Part shown: positions 10,792-22,113 of the stretch, piece by piece | Numbering within the stretch: position 1 is the stretch's first letter | Layout of the letters: every line of letters starts with the position of its first letter | Assembly: GCF_026967925.1 (NCBI RefSeq) | Contig: NZ_JAPVBI010000001.1 | Coordinates: forward strand, 372,001 to 436,000 | Length of the DNA: 64,000 bases | From: Modestobacter sp. VKM Ac-2985 | GTDB taxonomy: Bacteria > Actinomycetota > Actinomycetes > Mycobacteriales > Geodermatophilaceae | Direction of reading: 5' to 3' | Translations under genes and position numbers: made by a program | The notes under the pieces: model-generated | The model's database searches: none | The model's input: the letters and a program-made list of their open reading frames with translations, nothing else | What the model was told of the DNA's origin: nothing

Positions 10792-10960
10792 CGCCCAGAG
10801 GTGCGTCCTGCGGAGCGGCTCACGGAGGACCTGCGGCGCAGACGCGCGGAGGAGCACCGTCTTCCGGTGGGCGGCCACGGTGTGCGCACAGCTTGTGGGC
10901 GCGGTGGACGAGATGCGGGCGGCGCGCCGTGCGGGCGTCGGGCCGGCCACGCCGCGCCGG

Positions 10961-10966
10961 TAGCCT
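10961..10966 (+). promoter_or_regulatory. -10 box of lysC (leaderless)
   Basis: TAGCCT fits TANNNT and ends 6 nt before the lysC GTG. No ribosome site is present, so translation probably begins at the mRNA 5' end. Confidence 0.6.
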
Positions 10967-10972
10967 GGGCCC

Positions 10973-13330
<2,358 letters not shown>

Positions 13331-13376
13331 CACCTCGGGGAGGACTCCGTCCTCCCGTCGGCGCGACCGCGGCACC

Positions 13377-13422
13377 GGTGCCCGCCCGGCGGGAGCCTTC
13401 GGCCCCGCGCCGGGCGGGCACC
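13377..13422. terminator. Strong hairpin between asd and the S9 peptidase
   Basis: Perfect 15-bp stem GGTGCCCGCCCGGCG with a 16-nt loop in the 240-nt convergent gap; a smaller 8-bp hairpin GGGAGGAC-tcc-GTCCTCCC lies at 13338-13356. Together with the repeat these fill the gap; no gene is seen. Confidence 0.65.
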
Positions 13423-13510
13423 AGCAGCTGGCGCTGCAGTGCCGCCGAACCGCACTCGCAGTGGTCGTTCCTACGGGCTCGACTGCTCCTACGTGCGGGC
13501 TCGACCGCGT

Positions 13511-15316
13511 CTACGGCTTGACGTGCTGCAGGGCGAAGCTGAGGGCTGCCTCGACCTGGCGGATGGTCTCCTCGATCACCAGGGAGCCGTGGCCGGCGTC
13601 GAAGCGGTAGACCTCGTGGTGCTTGCCCTGCTCGGTCAGTGCGGCCAGGTAGTTGTCGATCTGGCGGATGGGGCAGCGCGGGTCGTTCGCACCAGCGACG
13701 ACGAGGACCGGGGCAGTGACGGCGTCGACGTAGGTGATCGGCGAGGAGCGCACGTACACGTCGCGGACCTCCTCCGGTGAGCCGCCGAACAGCGCGCGGT
13801 CGTAGGCGCGCAGCCCCTCCATCTCGTCCTCGTAGGCGGCCAGGTAGTCCGCCACCGGCACCTCGGCGATCCCGGCCGACCAGCGCTCGGGCTGGGTGCC
13901 CAGGCCGAGCAGGGTGAGGAAGCCGCCCCACGACCCGCCCGAGAGGATCGTGCGGGTCGGGTCGACCACGCCCTCGGCGACCAGGGCGTCGTAGACGGCG
14001 CCGACGTCCTCCAGCTCGGTGAGCCCCGGCCGCCCGGTGAGCGCGTCACGCCACTCGCTGCCGTAGCCGGTGGAGCCCCGGTAGTTCACGTGCACGACCG
14101 CGTAGCCGGCGTCCACGTAGGCCGCCCGGCGCGCGCGGTAGGAGTCGTCGTCCTGGGACTCCGGGCCGCCGTGCACCAGGAAGGCGGTCGCGAACGGACC
14201 CTCCCCGGCCGGCCGGACCAGCAGCGCGTGCACGTCGCCCCCCGGGCCGGGCACCCAGCGGTCCTCGACCGGGTAGGCGGCTGGCGGTGCCTCACCGGGC
14301 GCGGCCAGCACGACCGGGCCGTCGGCCCGGCGGATGACCGGGGGCAGCTCGGCCGACGACCAGGCCAGCTCCACCGTGCCGTCGGGGCGGGCGGTCGCGC
14401 CGCGGACCACGCCGCGCGGGGTGTCCAGCTGCTCCAGCGACCCCGAGCCCAGGTCGTAGCGGTACAGCTCGCTGCGGGCGGCGTGGTCGTGCCCCACCAG
14501 CAGGGCCGAGCCGTCCGGGTACCAGCCGGCGGTCACGTCACCGGGCAGGTCGAGGACCAGCTCGGTCTCGGTGCCGGTGGCGACGTCCCAGATCAGCAGC
14601 TCCTCGCGGCCGCGGCGCTCGTGGCCCACCAGCAGGCGCTGGTCGCCGGGCGCGGGGGAGAAGCTCAGCGCGTGCAGGCCCCGGCCCTCGCCGTCCCACT
14701 TGTCGGCGACGAGGGAGAGGTCGGCGGTGCGCAGCACGCGCAGGGCCGGGTAGCGCGGGTCGCCGTGCTCGGAGTGCGAGAAGACGAGCAGCGAGTCGTC
14801 GCGGGAGAGCGCGTCCACCCCGGCCGTGTCCGGGGAGGAGTAGAAGACCGTGGGCGTCCCGCCGGCGGGCGCGATCCACAGCTCGCTGCCGTCGTCGGTC
14901 GAGCGGCCCACGGCGGTCACCGTGTGGCCCAGCTCCAGGCCGGCGGGGTAGGCCGGACCCACCTCCGGCAGCGCGACGGCGTCCGGGCCGCCGGCGAAGG
15001 GCTGGGTCATCCAGACGCCGAACTCATCGCCGTCGGTGTCGGCGAACCACCAGATCGTCTCGCCGTCCGGGGTCAGCGTCGCGGCCAGCGTGCCGTTGGG
15101 CCGGTCGGTCACCTGCCGGTGGGCGTCGGTGTCCCGGTCCCAGGCGTACTGCTCGACGACGCCGCTGACGTCGGAGGCGTACAGGCTGCGCTGCGGGGCG
15201 TCCTCGGCCCAGTCGGGGAGGCTGACCCGGGGGGCGCGGAAGCGGGCCTGCCAACGCGTGGTGACCTCCTCGGGGAGGGCGGCTGCGGGCTGGTCCTGCG
15301 GAGGCTCGGCGGTCAC
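13511..15316 (-). CDS. Prolyl oligopeptidase-family (S9) serine peptidase
   Basis: 601 residues, no signal peptide. The first 350 residues form a beta-propeller (repeated WxxDxxT-type strands such as SELWIAPAGG and ELLIWDVATG); the last 240 an alpha/beta hydrolase. Catalytic Ser is in GGSWGGF (near 462), Asp in GANDPRCP, His in DAGHGSLV, so the triad is complete. Cytosolic cleavage of short or acylated peptides is the family role; the substrate is unknown. GTG start at 15316 is 11 nt after AGGAGG; an in-frame-stopped three-codon frame ATG-ACC-CGG-TGA begins at 15324 and ends across this GTG, leaving the true initiation mode open. Confidence 0.88.
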   Translation of the reverse strand: MTAEPPQDQPAAALPEEVTTRWQARFRAPRVSLPDWAEDAPQRSLYASDVSGVVEQYAWDRDTDAHRQVTDRPNGTLAATLTPDGETIWWFADTDGDEFGVWMTQPFAGGPDAVALPEVGPAYPAGLELGHTVTAVGRSTDDGSELWIAPAGGTPTVFYSSPDTAGVDALSRDDSLLVFSHSEHGDPRYPALRVLRTADLSLVADKWDGEGRGLHALSFSPAPGDQRLLVGHERRGREELLIWDVATGTETELVLDLPGDVTAGWYPDGSALLVGHDHAARSELYRYDLGSGSLEQLDTPRGVVRGATARPDGTVELAWSSAELPPVIRRADGPVVLAAPGEAPPAAYPVEDRWVPGPGGDVHALLVRPAGEGPFATAFLVHGGPESQDDDSYRARRAAYVDAGYAVVHVNYRGSTGYGSEWRDALTGRPGLTELEDVGAVYDALVAEGVVDPTRTILSGGSWGGFLTLLGLGTQPERWSAGIAEVPVADYLAAYEDEMEGLRAYDRALFGGSPEEVRDVYVRSSPITYVDAVTAPVLVVAGANDPRCPIRQIDNYLAALTEQGKHHEVYRFDAGHGSLVIEETIRQVEAALSFALQHVKP

Positions 15317-15430
15317 CGGGTCATCTTCCTCCTGTCGGTGGCGAGCCTTCCGGCGCGTCCCGCGCAGGACACGCGGGGCCTCGAGGTGCGGGCTTGACGG
15401 GCAGCGTGATGGGCCTCACTCTACCGCAGA

Positions 15431-15450
15431 GCGGACGGACGTCCGTCTGC
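15431..15450. promoter_or_regulatory. Palindromic operator candidate before the MFS gene
   Basis: GACGGACGTCCGTC (15434-15447) is a perfect 14-bp palindrome that extends to 20 bp with one mismatch. It lies 36 nt before the MFS start. The shape resembles TetR-family operators; no TetR gene is adjacent. Confidence 0.5.
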
Positions 15451-15485
15451 CGGACGCGTCACCGGTGCTGATCCCAGGAGCTCTC

Positions 15486-16760
15486 ATGTCCTCTTCGACC
15501 CTCCCACCGCCCCCCGGCGCAGCAGCGCCGGCAGCCACCCGGACGGGCGGCCCGGCGACCACCGTGGCGGTGGCAGTGGGCTTCGCGGCCCTCTGCCTCT
15601 CCTACATGCTCAACGCGATGGACCGGCAGGTCTTCTACCCGCTGCTGCCGCAGATCCGCGAGGAGTACGGGTTCTCCCTCGACCAGACCGGCCTGCTGGC
15701 CACGGGCTTCACGCTGGGCATCGCGCTCACCGGTGTCCCGGCGGGGTACCTGCTGGACCGGCTGTCCCGGAAGCTGATCGTCGTCGTCAGCGTGGTCGTC
15801 TACTCCCTCGGCACGCTCGCCATCCCGCTGGCGACCGGCTTCGGCGACATGGCCGTGTACCGGCTCATCTCCGGCGTGGGGGAGGGCGTGCAGGCCACCG
15901 CCATCTACGCCATCGTGGGCGCCTACTTCTTCCACCGGCGGGCCGTCGCCGCCGGGTTCATCGGCGTCGCCTTCGGTCTCGGCGTGTTCCTCGGACCGAT
16001 CCTCGGCCAGCAGCTCGCCCTCGCCGTCGACAGCTGGCGGGCGCCCTTCCTCGTCTTCGGCGTGGCGGGCCTGGTCATGGCGGTCGTGCTGGTGTTCACC
16101 GTGCCGAAGGCGATGAGCGAGGCGCTGGCCGGACGAGGCGGCACGGCTGACACCGCCGACTACGCACACGTGCCGGCGAGCCCGTACAACCGAGGCACCC
16201 TGGGCATGGGGATCGCCTCGGCGATCTCCGGCCTGGTCTTCTACGGCTTCCTCGGCCTCTACCCGACCTTCCTGCGGGAGGAGCTCGGGCTGGCGCCCGC
16301 GCAGGCGGCGTGGGCGGCCTCGCTGGTCGGCTTCGGCGCCATGATGGCGCTGCCGGTGGGCTGGCTGGCCGACCGCTACGACCAGCGGATGCTGCTGGCC
16401 ATCGGCTTCGTGGGCTCCTCGCTCACCGGTCTGGCGGTCTACCGGTTCGCCGAGGGTGCGTCCGCGCAGTACGTGCTGGCCTTCCTGATGGGCGCCTTCG
16501 CCAGCGGCGTGCTCTTCACCAACTGCACGACGGGCATGCAGCGTGCGGTGCGCCCGGAGCACGTGGGCCGGGGCGCGGGGCTGTTCATGTTCACGTACTA
16601 CATGGCAGCAGCCTTCTCCGGCCTGTTGTTCGCCCGGCTCGTCGCCGCCTTCGACTGGTCCGGGGCCGGCCTGGTGCAGGTCACCCTGCTGCCGATCCTC
16701 GGGCTGGCCGCGCTGGCCCTGGTCGACGTCCGCCGGATGGTGGTCCCGCCGCGCCGCTGA
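15486..16760 (+). CDS. MFS transporter
   Basis: 424 residues with about 12 helices. The loop after helix 2 reads GYLLDRLSRK, the MFS motif A (G-x3-D-R-x-x-R-K), and a second copy GWLADRYDQR occurs in the C-terminal half. Residues 1-25 are a Pro/Ala-rich cytoplasmic start. The pattern fits the sugar-acid/aromatic-acid or Spinster-like MFS branches; the substrate cannot be told. ATG chosen because AGGAG lies 6 nt upstream. Stands alone, with its own operator-like palindrome. Confidence 0.88.
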   Translation: MSSSTLPPPPGAAAPAATRTGGPATTVAVAVGFAALCLSYMLNAMDRQVFYPLLPQIREEYGFSLDQTGLLATGFTLGIALTGVPAGYLLDRLSRKLIVVVSVVVYSLGTLAIPLATGFGDMAVYRLISGVGEGVQATAIYAIVGAYFFHRRAVAAGFIGVAFGLGVFLGPILGQQLALAVDSWRAPFLVFGVAGLVMAVVLVFTVPKAMSEALAGRGGTADTADYAHVPASPYNRGTLGMGIASAISGLVFYGFLGLYPTFLREELGLAPAQAAWAASLVGFGAMMALPVGWLADRYDQRMLLAIGFVGSSLTGLAVYRFAEGASAQYVLAFLMGAFASGVLFTNCTTGMQRAVRPEHVGRGAGLFMFTYYMAAAFSGLLFARLVAAFDWSGAGLVQVTLLPILGLAALALVDVRRMVVPPRR

Positions 16761-16797
16761 GCGGGTCGAGGCGACGGACGGACTCAGGCACGAACGC

Positions 16798-16830
16798 ACT
16801 CAGGGACCGCCGGATCGGCGGTCCCTGAGT
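16798..16830. terminator. Bidirectional terminator between MFS gene and tRNA-Pro
   Basis: Perfect 15-bp stem ACTCAGGGACCGCCG with a 3-nt loop. It serves the MFS gene (+) and the tRNA (-), starting 6 nt past the tRNA 3' end. Confidence 0.85.
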
Positions 16831-16836
16831 CGTTGG

Positions 16837-16910
16837 TCGGGGTGACAGGATTTGAACCTGCGGCCTCGTCGTCCCGAACGACGCGCGCTACCAAGCTGCG
16901 CCACACCCCG
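16837..16910 (-). tRNA. tRNA-Pro (anticodon CGG)
   Basis: 74 nt on the minus strand. Acceptor CGGGGTG pairs with CACCCCG, discriminator A; D arm GCGCAGCTTGGTAGCGC; anticodon loop TTCGGGA with CGG; T loop GTTCAAATC. CCA is not encoded. Decodes CCG, a very common Pro codon in this genome. Confidence 0.95.
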
Positions 16911-16947
16911 AGGTCCGTCGAGAACTGTACTCGACGCCTCGTGGCGG

Positions 16948-17862
16948 TCAGCAGGCGGTCCTGGGGACCAGGGTCAGCAGGGTGGCCTCCGGCGGGCAGG
17001 CGAACCGCAGCGGCGCGTACGGGCTGGTGCCCAGCCCGGCCGAGACGTGCAGCCAGGTGCCGTTCGGGGTGCCCTCGCCGGGCTGCGTCCACTGGTGCAG
17101 CCAGCGCACGTGCTCCCGGTCGATGCCGCAGTTGGTGACCAGGGCGCCGTGGAACGGCACCCGCAGCTGCCCGCCGTGCGTGTGCCCGCACAGCAGCAGG
17201 TCGTACCCGTCGGCGGCGAACCGGTCGAGCACCCGCGGCTCGGGGGAGTGCACCAGCCCGATCCGCACGTCGGCCGTGGGGTCGGCCGGCCCGGCGACGT
17301 CGTCGTACCGGTCCAGCTTCAGGTGCGGGTCGTCGACGCCGGCCAGCGCGATCCGGACCCCGCGCACGTCCAGCGTGCCGGTGCCGTTGGTGAGGTCCAG
17401 CCAGCCGCGGGAGGTCATGCCGTCGCGCAGCTCGCGCCACGGCAGCTCGTCCCCGTGCACGCGCTTGTGGTCGGTCTTGAAGTACTTCAGTGGGTTCTTC
17501 GGCCGGGGCGCGTAGTAGTCGTTGCTGGCCAGCACGAAGGCGCCGGGGAGCGCCATCAGCGGCTCCAGCGCCCGCAGCGTCGGCGGGACGGCGTCCATCC
17601 CGGCCAGGTTGTCGCCGGTGGTGATGACGACGTCCGGGTGCAGGGCGGCGAGCCCGGCGACCCAGGCCTGCTTGCCGTGCTGCCCGGCGGTCATGTGCAG
17701 GTCCGACAGCTGGAGGACGGTGAGCGGCCGCGAGCCGGGCGGCAGCACCGGGACGTCGAAGCGGCGCAGCGTCCAGTGGGTGCGCTCGACGAGGCCGGCG
17801 TAGGCGACGGTGGCGGCGCCGGTGGCCAGCAGGGCGGCAGGGACGGCGGTGGTCGCGCGCAT
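16948..17862 (-). CDS. Metallophosphoesterase (YkuE-like)
   Basis: 304 residues. One N-terminal hydrophobic segment (about 5-24) suggests membrane anchoring. Metal ligands appear in order: QLSDLHM (DxH), TTGDN (GDN), ASND (variant of GNH), and CGHTHGGQLRVP (GHTH). Corresponds in position to M. tuberculosis Rv3683 next to the PBP gene. Substrate unknown; related proteins act on phosphodiesters or lipid phosphates. ATG is 6 nt from a TAGGCT -10 box (17874-17869), so the mRNA is probably leaderless. Confidence 0.88.
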   Translation of the reverse strand: MRATTAVPAALLATGAATVAYAGLVERTHWTLRRFDVPVLPPGSRPLTVLQLSDLHMTAGQHGKQAWVAGLAALHPDVVITTGDNLAGMDAVPPTLRALEPLMALPGAFVLASNDYYAPRPKNPLKYFKTDHKRVHGDELPWRELRDGMTSRGWLDLTNGTGTLDVRGVRIALAGVDDPHLKLDRYDDVAGPADPTADVRIGLVHSPEPRVLDRFAADGYDLLLCGHTHGGQLRVPFHGALVTNCGIDREHVRWLHQWTQPGEGTPNGTWLHVSAGLGTSPYAPLRFACPPEATLLTLVPRTAC

Positions 17863-17929
17863 CGCCTGAGCCTAGGGGGCGGGGGAACTGCGTCGTCCGG
17901 GTCCGGGTGGAGGTGGCAGGCTCTGCACC

Positions 17930-18382
17930 GTGCCTGAGCTGAAGGACCGACTGCGCGCCGACCTGACCACCGCCATGAAGAGCCGCGACGAGCTGCGCAC
18001 CGCGACGCTGCGCATGGTGCTCTCTGCCGTGAGCGCCAAGGAGGTCTCCGGCAAGGAGGCCCGTGAGCTGAGCGACGACGAGGTGCAGGCGGTGCTGCGC
18101 CGGGAGGCGAAGAAGCGCCGTGAGGCAGCCGACGCCTTCGCCGGTGCCGGCCGCGCCGAGCAGGCCGAGCGGGAGAAGGCGGAGGAGGGGGTGCTGGCCA
18201 CCTACCTGCCCGCCCAGCTCGACGACGCCGACCTGAGCGCGCTCGTCGCCGATGTGGTCACCACGACCGGTGCCGCCGGGATGAAGGACATGGGCAAGGT
18301 CATGGGCGCCGTGCAGGGCCGGGTGGCCGGTCGCGCGGACGGCGGCCGGGTGGCCGCAGAGGTGCGCCGCCAGCTCGGCTGA
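17930..18382 (+). CDS. GatB/YqeY domain protein
   Basis: 150 residues, the usual YqeY length. Starts LKDRLRADLTTAMKSRDELRTATLRMVLSA, a stretch typical of the family, and ends with GMKDMGKVMGAVQGRVAGRADG. The domain is shared with the tail of GatB, which binds tRNA; the function of free YqeY is unsettled. GTG start, no ribosome site; a CAGGCT box 7 nt upstream may be a weak -10. Divergent from the phosphoesterase. Confidence 0.88.
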   Translation: MPELKDRLRADLTTAMKSRDELRTATLRMVLSAVSAKEVSGKEARELSDDEVQAVLRREAKKRREAADAFAGAGRAEQAEREKAEEGVLATYLPAQLDDADLSALVADVVTTTGAAGMKDMGKVMGAVQGRVAGRADGGRVAAEVRRQLG

Positions 18383-18407
18383 GCAGGGGCGCGGTCAGCG
18401 CCCTGGG

Positions 18408-18451
18408 AACGGCAGAGGGGCCGGGCCCGCAGGCCCGGCCCCTCTGCCGTT
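18408..18451. terminator. Bidirectional terminator between yqeY and the PBP gene
   Basis: Perfect 20-bp stem beginning AACGGCAGAGGGGCCGGGCC with a 4-nt loop, ending 3 nt before the PBP stop codon. Confidence 0.9.
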
Positions 18452-18454
18452 GGG

Positions 18455-20749
18455 TCAGCCCGGCTGTCCGTCCCCGTCCAGGTCGGGCTGCGGAGCCGCG
18501 GGGTCGGCCGGGGGAGTCGCTTCGGTGGACGGCGTCGCGGCGGTCTCCGGTGCCGGCTGGGGGGCGGGCGCCGGGGCCGGGGCGGGCGCCGGGCTGCTGT
18601 CCCGGCTCGACGTGCGGTCCCAGCGCTGCGAGCCGCTGTCGTCGGACGAGGACGAGGACGAGGACGAGGACGCGGGTCGGGTGCTCGTGGGCGGCGCGTC
18701 CACCCCGCGCCCGGCGTACGTCGGGTCGGCCGCCGGGAACTCCGCGGTGGGCTGCCCGGACAGGATCGGCAACATCGCGTCGTGCCAGATGGTGGCCGGC
18801 CGGCCGCCGCCGTAGCCACCGACGCTCTCGATGCCGGTCGGGCGGAACACCATGACGCTGGCGGCGTACTCCGGCGTGAACCCGACGAAGGTGACCGAGT
18901 CGTTGTTGTTCACCGTGCCGGTCTTGCCGCCGATCTGGTGGCCGGGGATGTAGGCGCGCGCCCCGGTCTGCATCCGGCTGCCCGGCTCGACGTCCTTGCG
19001 CAGCATCTGGCTCAAGGTGTTCGCGAGGCCGGGCTCCACCACCTGCTCGCACTGGTCGCCGGGGACCAGGGGCTGGCCGTCGTCGTCGGTGACCGGCTCG
19101 CCGTTGCGGTCGAGGATCTGGAGCACCGGCTTCGGGGCGCACTTGACCCCGCTGGCCGCGATCGTCGCGTAGGCGTTGGCGAGGTCGAGTGGGCTGACCC
19201 CGTCGGTGCCGTAGGCGAACGAGGGGCGGTTCTCGGCGATGATGCGCTCGGCCGGGGTCTGGGTGATCGAGTAGTCGAAGGTCATGCCCAGCCGCTGCGC
19301 CATGGTGACGGCCGGCTCGATGCGACCGAGGGCGTCCTCCAGGGCCAGGAAGTAGGTGTTGGAGGACATGTAGAGCGCCTGGGTCATGGTCAGCGTGTTC
19401 GGGTAGTTGTTGCCCACGTTGCCGACCGAGTACGGCTCGTACTCCTCGGTCTCCGTGTCGAAGTTCTCGTAGACCCGGCTGGTGTACGGCTCGCTGGTGG
19501 TGATCGTGTGGCTGGCCGGCAGCCCCTGCTCCAGGGCGGCGGCGGCGACGAACGTCTTGAACGTCGACCCGGAGCCCTTGGTGGGGACCACGGCGAAGTT
19601 GACCGACTCGCAGCCGGCTGCCGGGTCACCGCAGCCGAACCGCCGGTTCACGCTCATCGCCAGCACGTGCCCGGTGCCGGGCTCGATCGCGTCGTAGACC
19701 CCGACGATCGGGTCGCCCATGCCCTGGGTCTTGAGCACGGCCTGGTCGGCGGCCGCCTGCATGTCGGGGCGGAGGGTGGTCTGGACCGTCCAGCCGTTCC
19801 TCTTGATCTCGTCCATGCTCAGGCCGAGCGTGCCCGTGAGGTAGCTCACGGCGTAGTCGCAGAAGAAGCCACCGATCGTGGCGTCGATGCACCCGTTCGG
19901 CGAGCTGCCGCCGGGGGCCAGCGGGATCGGCGCGGCGGAGACGTCGGCGAGCTCCTGGTCGGTGATGTGCCCGAGCTGGTGCATCCGGTTCAGCACCTGG
20001 TCCCGGCGGGCCTGCGCGGCCTCGGGGTAGCCGATCGGGTCGGTCCGGCCCGGGCTCTGCACCAGGCCGGCCAGCACCGCGGCCTGCGGCAGCGCGAGAT
20101 CGGCCGCGTTCATGCTGAAGTAGGTCTGGGCGGCCGCCTGGATGCCGTAGGCGCCCTGCCCGAAGTAGGCGATGTTCAGGTACCGGGTGAGGATCTCGTC
20201 CTTCGGGTACTCCTCCTCGAGCGCGAGCGCGAGGCGGGCCTCCTTGAGCTTGCGGCCGACCGACTCCTCGGCGGCAGCAGCCCGCTCCTCCGCGTTGTCC
20301 GCGGTCTGCAGCAGCGTCTGCTTGACCAGCTGCTGGGTCAGCGTCGACCCGCCCTCGAGCACGTCCCCGGCGGCGAGGTTCTTCGCCAGCGCACGCGTCG
20401 TGCCCTCGACGTCCAGCCCGTTGTGCTGGTAGAAGCGCGAGTCCTCGATGTCGACGATCGCCTGCTTCATCACGTCGGAGATCTGGTCGGGCGTCGCCGG
20501 CGTGCGGTTGTTGTCGTAGAACTGGGTGATCGGCTGGCCGTCGGCGGCCACCATGAGGGCGTTGCCGTTCGGCGTCTCGTCGGTGAGCTCGACCGGGAGG
20601 GCGTCGAGCAGGCTGGCGGAGTTCCGGGCGACGAGCCCGGTCCCCCCGACCCAGGGCAGCAACATGGCAGCGACCAGGGCGCCGGCCACGACGATCGTGA
20701 CGGCCAGCTTGACCAGGGCGCCGAGGCGGGGGCTCGCAGACTCGGACAT
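18455..20749 (-). CDS. Class A penicillin-binding protein (PonA2-like)
   Basis: 764 residues. Helix 13-35 anchors it in the membrane. The glycosyltransferase 51 domain has EDSRFYQHNGLD (catalytic Glu) and GGSTLTQQLVKQ; the transpeptidase has STFK (active Ser), SSN and KTGT, all three motifs intact. It makes and cross-links peptidoglycan outside the membrane. The last 110 residues are a low-complexity tail: a run of Ser, then Pro-Ala repeats. Unlike mycobacterial PonA2, no PASTA domain is visible. ATG is 8 nt after a TACCTT box, so the mRNA is probably leaderless. Confidence 0.93.
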   Translation of the reverse strand: MSESASPRLGALVKLAVTIVVAGALVAAMLLPWVGGTGLVARNSASLLDALPVELTDETPNGNALMVAADGQPITQFYDNNRTPATPDQISDVMKQAIVDIEDSRFYQHNGLDVEGTTRALAKNLAAGDVLEGGSTLTQQLVKQTLLQTADNAEERAAAAEESVGRKLKEARLALALEEEYPKDEILTRYLNIAYFGQGAYGIQAAAQTYFSMNAADLALPQAAVLAGLVQSPGRTDPIGYPEAAQARRDQVLNRMHQLGHITDQELADVSAAPIPLAPGGSSPNGCIDATIGGFFCDYAVSYLTGTLGLSMDEIKRNGWTVQTTLRPDMQAAADQAVLKTQGMGDPIVGVYDAIEPGTGHVLAMSVNRRFGCGDPAAGCESVNFAVVPTKGSGSTFKTFVAAAALEQGLPASHTITTSEPYTSRVYENFDTETEEYEPYSVGNVGNNYPNTLTMTQALYMSSNTYFLALEDALGRIEPAVTMAQRLGMTFDYSITQTPAERIIAENRPSFAYGTDGVSPLDLANAYATIAASGVKCAPKPVLQILDRNGEPVTDDDGQPLVPGDQCEQVVEPGLANTLSQMLRKDVEPGSRMQTGARAYIPGHQIGGKTGTVNNNDSVTFVGFTPEYAASVMVFRPTGIESVGGYGGGRPATIWHDAMLPILSGQPTAEFPAADPTYAGRGVDAPPTSTRPASSSSSSSSSDDSGSQRWDRTSSRDSSPAPAPAPAPAPQPAPETAATPSTEATPPADPAAPQPDLDGDGQPG

Positions 20750-20804
20750 CGCAGGCCAAGGTACCTGCCCAGCGGGCCCGCGTGGGGTGCCTCGGACGCA
20801 ACGC

Positions 20805-20842
20805 GCGGAGCGGCCGCCGATGGTGTCGGCTGGCCGCTCCGC
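20805..20842 (-). terminator. Terminator of the desaturase gene
   Basis: Stem GCGGAGCGGCC/GGCCGCTCCGC extended by GCCGA/TCGGC across a single bulged T, 5-nt loop, starting 7 nt past the desaturase stop. Confidence 0.8.
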
Positions 20843-20849
20843 ACGGCGG

Positions 20850-21968
20850 TCAGGACATCTGGTAGCGGTTGGCCCGCGTGAACGTGCCCATGTCGTTGAA
20901 CCGGACCCCGTTGGCGGCCAGCACCGGGTGGATGTCGCGCTCCATCAGCTGCCGCACGTAGAACGGGTCGGCCACGTAGAAGTGGTGGATCGGGTGCGTG
21001 CTGCCGAAGTTGAGGCAGAAGACCTGGAAGGGCACCAGGTACCAGCGGTTGAAGACCTGGGTCTGCTGCAGGACGTTGCCCTGCTCGACGTCCCCCTGGT
21101 AGTGCATGTTGCTGCTGATGAAGTGCAGGCAGAAGCCGCGCCACACGTTCGGGCCGACCCACACGACGGTCAGCACGGTCAGCGTCTGCAGCCAGGTCGC
21201 GGGCACCTCGGCACCCAGCCAGCTCGCCAGGTGCAGGCCGAGGAAGGCGTACCAGATGGTGATCGCCACCGGGGTCAGCCCGATGCTGGCCTTGAGGATG
21301 GTGCGGCGCCAGAGCGCGTCCTCGGCGTCCTTCGGTCGGGTGGTGACGATCCGGATCAGGGCGGGGACGTAGGGGTCGAGGAGGCTGTACAGCCGGACGG
21401 CGCCCCACGGCTTGCCGTTGGTGATCGACACCTCCTCGATGTCGTCGGGCAGACCCGAGTACGCGTGGTGCCGCAGGTGCAGCCGGATCCGGTACACGGG
21501 GTTGATCGTGTAGGGGCGGATCGCCCAGACGCCGAAGAGCAGCGCGTACCGGACGGCCTTGCGGCGGCGGAAGTACAGCGCGTGGATCAGGTCGTGCTCC
21601 ACCTCGTGGCCGACCGCGGCGAAGGCCGCCGACAGCAGCAGGGTCACGTACCAGGGCAGCACCCCGGTCAGGTAGAGGGCACCGCTGCCGGTGAAGCCGA
21701 GCACCGCGACCGCGAACGCGGTGAGCCCGAGGGCGTCCTGGTGCCGGAGCACGGGGTGGTCGCGCCGCAGCTCCTGCGAGCGGCGGCGGATCGCCGAGGT
21801 GATGACCTTGGTGCGGGCCTTGTCGTCGGGGGAGAGCCCGGCGGTGTCGACCGGGATGTCGACGGGGAGGTCGGCGGCGGCGGGGACGGTGGTGCCGAAG
21901 AGGCCGGCCGGTCGCGGCGACGTCGTCGTGGTGGTGGTGGTGCGGTCGAGCTCGGGTGTGGTGCTCAT
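20850..21968 (-). CDS. Membrane fatty acid desaturase-family protein
   Basis: 372 residues, four or more helices. The three His boxes of the di-iron desaturase/hydroxylase superfamily are present: HEVEHDLIH, HLRHHAY and HPIHHFYV. N-terminal 60 residues are Thr/Pro-rich and polar. It would insert a double bond or hydroxyl into an acyl chain or similar lipid; the exact substrate is unknown. It sits between the PBP and the ArsA-type ATPases, where mycobacteria carry whiB4, so it looks like a local replacement or insertion. Confidence 0.85.
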   Translation of the reverse strand: MSTTPELDRTTTTTTTSPRPAGLFGTTVPAAADLPVDIPVDTAGLSPDDKARTKVITSAIRRRSQELRRDHPVLRHQDALGLTAFAVAVLGFTGSGALYLTGVLPWYVTLLLSAAFAAVGHEVEHDLIHALYFRRRKAVRYALLFGVWAIRPYTINPVYRIRLHLRHHAYSGLPDDIEEVSITNGKPWGAVRLYSLLDPYVPALIRIVTTRPKDAEDALWRRTILKASIGLTPVAITIWYAFLGLHLASWLGAEVPATWLQTLTVLTVVWVGPNVWRGFCLHFISSNMHYQGDVEQGNVLQQTQVFNRWYLVPFQVFCLNFGSTHPIHHFYVADPFYVRQLMERDIHPVLAANGVRFNDMGTFTRANRYQMS

Positions 21969-22081
21969 GCGTGGTGTGTCATCCCTCCGACGGAACGGTC
22001 GGGCGGACGCTAACGGAGCGTCACGACCGGGACCAGGCTCCGGGATGACGTGGACACGAACGGGGGACGCGCCTGTTCCTC

Positions 22082-22110
22082 CTGCCCCTCCCGCCCCGCG
22101 GGAGGGGCAG
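22082..22110 (-). terminator. Terminator of the ArsA-type ATPase pair
   Basis: 12-bp stem CTGCCCCTCCCG/CGGGAGGGGCAG, 5-nt loop, 3 nt past the stop of the downstream ATPase gene. Confidence 0.8.
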
Positions 22111-22113
22111 CGG

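Noticed and set aside
15313-15324. Three-codon frame ATG-ACC-CGG-TGA before the S9 peptidase
   Set aside because: Spacing from AGGAGG is only 3 nt; could be chance, so only noted in the gene entry.
18640-18675. GAGGAC simple repeat
   Set aside because: Encodes the Ser run in the PBP tail; low-complexity protein, not a DNA element.
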